The notes under the pieces were generated by a model. The model did no database searches. It saw only the letters and a list, made by a program, of their open reading frames with translations, and was not told where the DNA came from. Source: Haplomitrium mnioides (taxonomy: Eukaryota; Marchantiophyta; Haplomitriopsida; Calobryales). From it: a stretch of 20,374 bases of DNA. Where the stretch lies: assembly GCA_049999725.1 (NCBI GenBank), contig JBNGIS010016304.1:1-20374 (forward strand), read 5' to 3'. Positions 9,182-17,805 of the stretch are shown here, one piece after another. The translations under genes and the position numbers were made by a program. The first letter of the stretch is position 1, and each line of letters starts with the position of its first letter.

Positions 9182-10981
9182 ATGGCTTTCCAGCAGCCAT
9201 TACCGTCACGGTATACATGCCAGAAGTTTACTGGCCAAATGGCGGTTGATCGTGTGGACGCGGACACACATTTGAACCGTTTTCTGGCCTTAGCCGCTGC
9301 CACAGGAGATCCCGATGATGTTCTCAGACATCAATTCCCGACCACCTTGGATGGCGATGCCATCAACTGGTATTTCAGAGAGGCCGCTGCTATAGTTTCC
9401 TGGCCTGATCTTCGTACAACATTTCTGGACCGTTTTCGTCCAGCGTACCACTTTGATCGTGCCTGGGATGATCTATTCTGCATTCGCATGTATGCGGAAG
9501 AATCCATCCAAGATTACAGCAACCGATTTAAAGTCGTTCTCAGCAAGAGAAGAACTCCCCCACCAGCAGAAGATCAAACAGGGTTCTTCATAAAAGGTCT
9601 CCCAAATTCCATTCAGGAGCGTGTGTTGCTCCAAGATCCACAGACCTTAGACAGAGCCATCCAAGTGGCTACTTCTTACGAGAAAATGCTTTTGAGGAGA
9701 GAACGATTCGCATCGGCCAGTTCCTCTTCCCCAAGTGAGGCGCCCAGCATGAGCACCCTGAGTTATGGGTCCTCACATGCTACCAGGACTGCGGCGTCAG
9801 CTCACTCACATCAAACTCCTGCAGTCCCTACTCGATCAGAATCTTCTAGTGCTTCCAACTCCCGCCGAGATGAATTTGTTGAGTTCAGAGCAGAGGTCCG
9901 AAATGATATATCCAATCTGCTGGCGGACCAAATGGCAAACATGAAAATACAGATGGTCCAATCTGGTGCTGGACCCAGTACCCAATCTCAGCCTGCCAAT
10001 ATTTGGTGCACCAGATGCAATCAACAACATTCGTCTTTAGAGGCTTGTCCTCCTGCTACTTGGTGTGACTTGTGTCTCTCATCCGACCATGAAACTGTTG
10101 TTTGTCCCATTTGGAGAAGACTTCGAGTAGTGGAAGCTAAATCAAGTGCTAACGTCAACATGGCGGTTGTTCCTCCTCCTACACTAGCGCTGGCTTCTAC
10201 AACTTCGCCTCAAGCAACACAAACAGCCAGTCAAGTCTCTACTCCTATCTACCAGGCTCCTCTGGCTGTCCAACCAGCACCTTATCAGCAGCAGAGCTAC
10301 CCTCAGGCAGCCACGCAGCAAGGAGGAAATTCTCCATATGCTCCATATAGGCCTCCTATGGGCCTGACATGTTATAATTGCCAAAGTTCTGACCACCTTT
10401 CCAAAGAATGCCCCCACCCTCGTACAAGGCAATATTATCAAAACAGACCTCAGCCTATGTACCAGCGGCCTAATCAGGGCTACCAAAACCATTGCTCGTA
10501 TAACAATCGCTTTGGAAATCAGAGCCAGAACTCTAACGGTTATTATGCTCCACATCAGCCTCATTATAGGCAACACCAAAATTATCAGACTTATCAACAC
10601 CACCAACCTGCATACCAACAGCAGCAAGCAGGGTACCAGCAATCTGGCTACCAACAATCAAACTACCAGCAAGCTCCGCAGTATCAAGAACAACAATATC
10701 AACCTAACCCACAGTATCAGCCAGCGCCACAGCAAACTCAGAATTCTGGGGCAGGGTATGCTCCTCCACCACCACAGATTACTTATTACCAGGCGCAACC
10801 CAGTCAGGTTGCGGCAGTTCAGCCAGCTCAACAATTGGCTTTGGCACCAGCCCCTCAGCCTCAGCAACTGGCTGCCCCACAAGCGACTCCTGTTCTCCCG
10901 CAAATGTTGGGCCCACACAAAACGTCCAACAAGTCCAGGTGGTCCCAGTCAATATTACCTTACGCTCTGGGGCGCAATTAA
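9182..10981 (+). CDS. gag: Ty3/gypsy Gag polyprotein, 599 aa
   Basis: This is the capsid/nucleocapsid protein of an LTR retrotransposon, which packages element RNA into cytoplasmic virus-like particles. The ATG at 9182 has G at -3 and G at +4; a GTG at 9173 in the same frame is unlikely in a eukaryote. Residues about 25-170 match the retrotransposon gag fold, with WYFREAA, W.DLRTTFLDRF, DYSNRFK, GLP..I and a long helical end. Residues about 175-230 are a Ser/Thr-rich linker. Three zinc knuckles follow: Cys276/Cys279/His283/Cys289 (His one place early), Cys295/Cys298/His303/Cys308 and Cys397/Cys400/His405/Cys410 (both CX2CX4HX4C). The tail from about 415 to 570 is rich in Gln, Tyr and Pro with YQQ repeats. 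The frame is uninterrupted but ends by running out of register before the ITLRSG motif, so the pol fusion is broken or needs frameshifting. Family assignment is firm; activity is doubtful. Confidence 0.9.
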   Translation: MAFQQPLPSRYTCQKFTGQMAVDRVDADTHLNRFLALAAATGDPDDVLRHQFPTTLDGDAINWYFREAAAIVSWPDLRTTFLDRFRPAYHFDRAWDDLFCIRMYAEESIQDYSNRFKVVLSKRRTPPPAEDQTGFFIKGLPNSIQERVLLQDPQTLDRAIQVATSYEKMLLRRERFASASSSSPSEAPSMSTLSYGSSHATRTAASAHSHQTPAVPTRSESSSASNSRRDEFVEFRAEVRNDISNLLADQMANMKIQMVQSGAGPSTQSQPANIWCTRCNQQHSSLEACPPATWCDLCLSSDHETVVCPIWRRLRVVEAKSSANVNMAVVPPPTLALASTTSPQATQTASQVSTPIYQAPLAVQPAPYQQQSYPQAATQQGGNSPYAPYRPPMGLTCYNCQSSDHLSKECPHPRTRQYYQNRPQPMYQRPNQGYQNHCSYNNRFGNQSQNSNGYYAPHQPHYRQHQNYQTYQHHQPAYQQQQAGYQQSGYQQSNYQQAPQYQEQQYQPNPQYQPAPQQTQNSGAGYAPPPPQITYYQAQPSQVAAVQPAQQLALAPAPQPQQLAAPQATPVLPQMLGPHKTSNKSRWSQSILPYALGRN

Positions 10982-11302
10982 CCACTCCTACTTCCACTCT
11001 TTGGCAGGATGAAACCTCTGTAGTGGCAGCTCCTTCCTTGGCTGCCCCCCCAGCACAAGCACCTAGGCTCAACTTCTCCACTGAATCGGCCAACCTCAAT
11101 GCTCGTGCTAATCTCCCTTATAGGATTCCTGCCCACACTCTAGTGGATCCTCTTCCCTCTCCTCAGGGTCCACTCGACCAACCTATTTCATCTAGTGGCC
11201 CAGACCTGGGCCCCACAGCGGACGCCTTACCTCCTCCTCTTAAGTGACCTGTCAAAGGCATGCCCATGAAGCGGCATAAGTGCAAGGCTCTCCCCTTATC
11301 CT
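10900..11302 (+). pseudogene. Remnant of the gag-pol junction / pol N-terminus
   Basis: In the frame one base behind gag, the reading from about 10900 contains PVNITLRSGAQL, a motif like the TLRSG box that precedes protease in plant Athila/Tat-like gypsy polyproteins. It continues through a Pro/Ala/Ser-rich stretch to an in-frame TGA at 11245-11247. The same frame then resumes with a basic stretch (MKRHKCK) until the element meets satellite at about 11302. A frame change near 10890-10905, the stop codon and the truncation make this a relic with no protease or polymerase domain. Whether the frame change is a mutation or a programmed shift cannot be told from one copy; I see no obvious slippery heptamer there. 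Confidence 0.65.
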
Positions 11303-12090
11303 TGGACTCGCAAATGTAAATTGCAATTTTTCTAAGATGGATTAACGAATGTATAGGGTAGGCCAAAGGTGGAACACCTTAGGTGGATAAACCAATGTAT
11401 ATGGTAGATCAAAGAGGGACTATGGAATGTAAATTGGAGTTCTCATTTGTATTAACCAATGTGTATAATGGTTTAAAGGTGGACTCGTAAATGTAAATTG
11501 CAATTGTTTTGAGATGGATTAACAAATGTATTTGGTGGGCCAAAGGTGGAACACCTGAGCTAGATTTACCAATGTATATGGTAGATCAAAGGTGGACTAG
11601 GGAATGTAAATTGGATTTTTGATTTGTATTAACCAATGTATATGGTTGTTTCAAGGTGGACTCGCAAATATAAATTGCAATTGTTTTGAGATGGATTAAC
11701 CAATGTATATGGTGGGCCAAAGGTGGAATACCTGAAGTGGATTAACCAATGTATATGGTTGATCAAATCTGAACTACGAAATGTAAATTGGAGTTCTCAT
11801 TTGTATTAACCAATGTGTATGGTGGTTTAAAGGTGGACTCGCAAATGTAAATTGCAATTTTTCTGAGATGGATTAACCAATGTATATGGTGGGCCAAAGG
11901 TGGAACAGCTGAGTTGGATTAACCAATGTATATGCTAGATCAAAGATGGACTACAGAATGTAAATTGGAGTTCTCATTTGTATTAACCAATGTGTATGGT
12001 GGTTTAAAGGTGGACTGGCAAATGTAAATTGCATTTGTTCTGAGATGGATTAACGAATGTATATGGTCGGCCAAAGGTGGAACACCTGAG

Positions 12091-12690
12091 GTCGATTAAC
12101 CAATGTATATTTTAGATCAAAGGTGGACTACAAAATGTAAATTGGAGCTCTCATTTGTATTAACCAATGTGTATGGTGGTTTAAAAATGGACTCGCAAAT
12201 GTAAATTGCAATTGTTTTGAGATGGATTAACCAATGTATATGGTTAGCCAATGGTGGAACACCTCAAGTGGATTAACCAATATAAATGGTAGATCAAAGG
12301 TGGACTACGGAATGTAAATTGGAGTTCTTATTTGTATTAACCATTGTGTATGGTGGTTGAAAGGTGGACTCGCAAATGTAAATTGCAATTGTTGTGAGAT
12401 GGATTAACCAATGTATATGGTCGGCCAAAAGCAAAACACATGAGGTCGATAAACCAATGTATTTGGTAGATCAAAGGTGGACAACAGAATGTAATTGGAG
12501 CTCTCATTTGTATTAACCAATTTGTATGGTGGTTTACAGCTGGACTCGCAAATGTAAATTGCAATTAATTTTGAGATGGACTAACGACTGAATATGGTTG
12601 GCCAAACGTGGAACACCTAAATTGGATTAACCAATGTATGTGGTAGATCATAGTTGGACTAGGGAATGTAAATTGGAGTTCTTATTTGTA
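12091..12690 (+). repeat. Higher-order block repeated at 14633-15232
   Basis: Variants recur at an offset of 2,542 bp: TATATTTTAGATC (12111/14653), GTAATTGGAGCTCTCATT (12501/15043 at CTCTC), GCAATTAATTTTGAG, TTGGCCAAA(C/G)GTGG (12601/15143) and the ATGTGGTAGATCA form. The match ends at 12690, where the left copy has lost sub-repeat C. Confidence 0.8.
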
Positions 12691-13640
12691 TTAACGAATG
12701 TATATGGTGGGCCAAAGGTGGAACACCTGAGGGGGATTCACCAATGTAAATGGTAGATCAAAGGTGGAATACGGAATGTAATTGGAGTTCTCATTTGTAT
12801 TAACCAATGTGTATGGTGGTTTAATGGTGGACTCGCAAATGTAAATTGCAATTGTTTACAGATGGATTAACCAATAAATATGGTCGGCCAAAGGTGCAAC
12901 ACCTGAGTTGGATTAACCAATGTATATGGTAGATCAATGGTGGACTACGAAATGTAAATTGGAGTTCTCATTTGTATTAACCAATGTGTATGGTGGTTTA
13001 AAGGTGGACTCGCAAATGTAAATTGCAATTGTTTTGAGATGGATTAACCAATGTATATGGTGGGCCAAAGGTGGAACACCTCAGGTGGATTAACCAATGT
13101 ACATGGCAGATCAAAGGTGGACTACAGAATGTAAATTGGAGTTCTCATTTGTATTAACCAATGTGTATGATGGTTTGAAAGTGGACTCGCAAATGTAAAT
13201 TGCAATTGTTCTAAGATGGATGAACGAATGTATATGGTAGGCCAAAGGTGGAACACCTTAGGTGGATTAACCAATGTATATGGTTGATCAAAGTGGGACT
13301 CCGGAATGTAAATTGGAGTTCTCATTTGTATTAAGCAATATGTATAGTGGTCTAAAAGTGGACTCGCAAATGTAAATTGCAATTGTTTTGAGATGGATTA
13401 ACCAATGTATATGGTAGATCAAAGGTGGACTACGAAATGTAAATTGGAGTTCTCATTTGTATTAACCAATGTGTATGGTGGCTTGAAAGTATACTCGCAA
13501 ATGTAAATTGCAATTGTTTTGAGATGGATTAACCAATGTGTATAGTTGGCCAAAGGTGGAACATCTAAGGTGGATTAACCAATGTATATGGTAGATCAAA
13601 GGTGAGACTACGGAATGTAAATTGGAGTTCTCATTTGTAT

Positions 13641-14220
13641 TAACCATAGTGCATAGTGGTTTAAATGTGGACTCGCAAATGTAAATCGCAATTGTTTTGA
13701 GATGGATTAACCAATGGATATGGTAGCCCAAAGGTGGAACAATTGAAGTGGATAAACCAATGTATACTCTAGATCAGAGGTGGACTACGGAACATAAATT
13801 GGAGTTCTAATGTATATTAACCAATGTGTATTGTGGTTTAAAAGTGGACTCGCAAATGTAAATTGCAATTATTCTAAAATGGATTGACCAATGTTTATGG
13901 TGGGCCAAAGGTGGAACAACCGAAGTGGATTAACCAATGTATGTGGTAGATCAAAGGTGGACTACGGAATGTAAATTGGAGTTCTCATTTGTATTAACCA
14001 ATGTGGATGGTGGTTTAAAGGTGGACTCGCAAATGTAAATTGCAATTGTTTTGAGATGGATTAACCAATGTATATGGTGGGCCCAAGGTGGAACACCTGA
14101 GGTAGATTAACCAATGTATATGGTAGATCAAAGGTGGACTACGGAATGTAAATCGGAGTTCTCACTTGCATTAACCAATGTGTATGGTGGTTTAAAGGTG
14201 GACTTGCAAATGTAAATTGC
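13641..14220 (+). repeat. Higher-order block repeated at 19377-19955
   Basis: Variants recur at an offset of 5,736 bp: TAACCATAGTG (13641/19377), TGGTAGCCCAAAGGTGGAAC followed by AATTGAAG (13721/19457), TCTAATGTATATTAACC, and CTCACTTGCATTAACC (14161/19897). One extra base near 13602 changes the offset by one to its left. The match fades after about 14220. Confidence 0.8.
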
Positions 14221-16015
14221 AATTGCTCTGACATGGATTAACGAATGTATCTGGTAGGACAAAGGTGGAACACCTTAGGTAGATTAACCAATGTATATGG
14301 TAGATCAACATGGGACTTCGGAATGTAAATTGGAGTTCTCATTTGTATTCACCAATGTGTATAGTGGTTTAATGGTGGACTCGCAAATGTGAATTGCAAG
14401 TGTTTTGAGATGGATTAACCAATGTATATGGTGGGCCAAAGGTGCAACACCTGAGTTGGATTAACCAATGTATATGGTAGATCAATGGTGGACTATGAAA
14501 TGTAAATTGGAGTTCTAATTTGTATTAACCAATGTGTATGGTGGTTTAAAGGTGGACTCGCAAATGTAAATTGCAATTGTTCTGAGGTAGATTAACTAAT
14601 GTATATGGTTGGCCAAAGGTGGAACACCTAAGGTCAATTAACCAATGTATATTTTAGATCAAAGGTGGACTACATAATGTAAATTGGAGCTCTCATTTCT
14701 ATTAACCAATGTGTATGGTGGTTTAAAAGTCGACTCGCAAATGTAAATTGGAATTGTTTTGAGATGGATTAACCAATGTATATGCTTGGCCAATGGTGGA
14801 ACACGTGAAGTGGATTAAGCAATATATATGGTAGATCAAAGGTGGACCACAAAATGTAAATTGGAGTTCTCATTTGTATTTACCAATGTATATGGTGGTT
14901 TAAAGGTGGAATTGCAAATGTAAATTGCAATTGTTCTGAGATGGATTAACCAATGTATATGGTCAGCCAAAGGTAAGACACCTGAGGTCGATTAACCAAT
15001 GTATTTGGTAGATCAAAGCTGGACTACGGAATGTAATTGGAGCTCTCATTTGTATTAACCAATGTGTATGGTGGTTTAAGGCTGAACTCGCAAATGTAAA
15101 TTGCAATTAATTTTGAGATGGATTAATGATTGTATATGGTTGGCCAAAGGTGGACCACCTAAAGTGGATTAACCAATGTATGTGGTAGATCAAAGGTGGA
15201 CTACGGAATGTAAATTGGAGTTCTTATTTGTATTAACCATTGTGTGTGGTGGTTTAAATGTGGACTCGCAAATGAAAATTGCAATTGTTTTGAGATGGAT
15301 TAACCAATGTATATGGTGGGCCAAAGGTGGAACACTTGAAGTGGATTAACCAATGTATATGGTAGATCAAAGGTGAACTACGGAATGTAAATTGGAGTTC
15401 TCATTTCTATTAGCCAATGTGTATGGTGGTTTAAAGGTGGACTCGCAAATGTAAATTGCAATTGTTCCAAGAGAGATTCCCCAATGTATATGGTGGGCCA
15501 AAGATGGAACAAGTGAGGTAGATTAACCAATGTATATGGTTGATCAAACGTGGACTACGGAATGTAAATTGGAGTTCTCATTTGTATTAACCAATGTGTA
15601 TGGTGGTTTAAAGGTGGACTCGCAAAAGTAAATTGCAATTTCTCTGAGATGGATTAACCAATGTATATGGTGGGCCAAAGGTGGAACACTTGAGGTGGAT
15701 TAACCAATGTATATGGTAGATCAAAGGTGGACTACAGAATGTAAATTCGAGTTCTCATTTGTATTAACCAATGTGTTTGGTAGTTTAAAGGTGGATTCGC
15801 AAATGTAAATTGCAATTGTTCTCAGATGCATTAAGCAATGTACATGGTCAACCAAAGGTGGAACACGTGAGGTTGATTCACCAATGTATATGGTAGATCA
15901 AATGTAGACTACGGAATGTAAATTCGAGCTCTCATTTGTAATAACCAATGTGTTTGGTGATTTAAAGGTGGACTGGCAAATGTAAATTAAAATTGTTTTG
16001 AGATGGATTAACCAA

Positions 16016-17805
16016 TGTATATGGTGGGCCAAAGGTGGAACACCTGAAGTGGATCAACCAATGTATATGGTTGATCAAAGGTGGACTACGGAATGTAGAT
16101 TGGAGTTTTCATTTGTATTAACCAATGTGTATGGTGGTTTAGAGATGGACTTGCGAATGTAAATCGCAATTGTTTTGAGATGGATTAACCAATGTATATG
16201 GTGGGCCAAAGGTGGAACACTTGAAGTGGATAAACCAATGTATATAGTAGATCAGAGGCGGACTACGTAACGTAAATTGGAGTTCTAATGTATATTAACA
16301 AATGTGTATTGTGGTTTAAAAATGGAGTCGCAAATGTAACTTGAAATTGTTCTAAGATGGATTAACCAATGTATATGGTAGGCCAAAGGTGGAACACCTG
16401 AAGTGGATTAACCAATGTATATGGTAGATCAAAGGTGGACTACGGAATGTAAATTGGAGTTCTCATTTGTATTAGCCAATGTGTATGGTGGTTTAAAGGT
16501 GTACTTGAAAATTAAAATTGCAATTGTTCTAAGATGGATTAACCAATGTATATGGTGGGCCAAAGGTGGAACACATGAGGTAGATTAACCAATGTACATG
16601 GTAAATCAAAGTAGGACTCGGGAATGTAAATTGGAGTTCTCATTTGTATTAACCAATGTTTATGGTGGTTTAAAGGTGGACTCGCAAATGTAAATTGCAA
16701 ATTTTCTGAGATGGATTCACCAATGTATATGGTGGGCCAAAGGTGGAACACCTAAGGTAGACTAACCAATGTATATGGTAGATCAAAGGTGGACTACCGA
16801 ATGTAAATTAGAGTTCTCATTTGTATTAACCAATGTGTATGGTGGTTTAAAGATGGACTCGCAAATGTAAATGGAAATTGTTTTGTGATGGATTAACCAA
16901 TGTATATGGTGGGCGAAAGGTGGAACACTTGAAGTGGATAAACCAATGTATATGGTAGATCAAATGTGGGCTAAAGAACATAAATTGGAGTTCTAATGTA
17001 TATTAACCAATGTGTATTGTGGTTTAAAAGTGGACTCGCAAATGTAAATTGCAATTGTTCTTAGATGGATTAACCAATGTATATGGTGGGCCAAAGGTGG
17101 AACACCTTAAGTGGATTAGAAAATATATATGGTAGATCAAAAGTGGTCTATGGAATATAAATTGGAGTTCTCATTTGTATTAAACAATATGGATGGTGGT
17201 TTAAAGGTGACTCGCAAATGTAAATTGCAATTGTTTTGAAATAGATTAACCAATGTATATGGTGGGCCAAAGGTGGAACACCTGAGGTAGATTAGCCAAT
17301 GTATATGGTAGATCAAAGGTGGACTACGGAATGCAAATTGGAGTTCTCATTTGTATTAACCAATGTGTATGGTGGTTTTAGGGTGGACTCGCAAATGCAA
17401 ATTGCAATTGTTCTGAGATGGATTAACGAGTGTATATGGTGGGCCAAAGTAGGAGCACCTGAGGTAGACTAACAAATGTATATGGTAGATCAAAGGTGGA
17501 CTGCGGAATGTAAATTGGAGTTCTCATTTGTATTAACCAATGTGTTTAATGGTTTAAAGGTAGACTCGCAAATTTAAATTGCAATTGTTTTGAGATGGAT
17601 TCAGCAATGTATATGGTCATAATTGTTTAAAGACGGACTAGCAAATGTAAATTGCAATTGTTTTGAGATTGATTAACCAATGTATATGGTCGGCAAAAGA
17701 TGGAACACCTGAGTTGGATTAACCAATGTATATGGTAGATCAAAGTTGGACTACGGAATGTGAGTTGGAGTTCTTATTTGCATCAACCAATGTGTATGGT
17801 GGTTT
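16016..17805 (+). repeat. Higher-order block matching satellite array 1 (1302-3091)
   Basis: Diagnostic variants occur in the same order at a constant offset of 14,714 bp. Examples are TGGATCAACC after CCTGAAG (1330/16044), GGATAAACC after CTTGAAG (1517/16231), CCTTAAGTGGATTAGAAAAT (2391/17105), the rare GGTCATAAT junction (2901/17615) and TTTAATGGTGGGCTCGC (about 3089/17803). After about 3100 the offset drops to 14,538, so array 1 has one monomer more. This is duplication of a block of about ten monomers, not independent drift. Confidence 0.85.

Larger units (their letters stand above)
3984..11302 (+). mobile_element. 3'-truncated Ty3/gypsy LTR retroelement inserted in the satellite
   Basis: The block contains, in order, one LTR (3984-8395), a PBS-like sequence (8397-8411), a leader with an assembly gap, gag (9182-10981) and a short pol N-terminal remnant (to about 11302). 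Protease, reverse transcriptase, RNase H, integrase, polypurine tract and 3' LTR are all absent, so the copy cannot move on its own. The satellite on its left stops at GATGG and resumes on its right at TTGGACTCGC in the same monomer phase; only TGG is shared, where a 4-6 bp target duplication would be expected. The plant-type ITLRSG motif after gag suggests an Athila/Tat-like lineage, from memory of the family. One-ended integration, internal deletion, or a misassembly across long LTRs and satellite would all fit. Confidence 0.8.
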
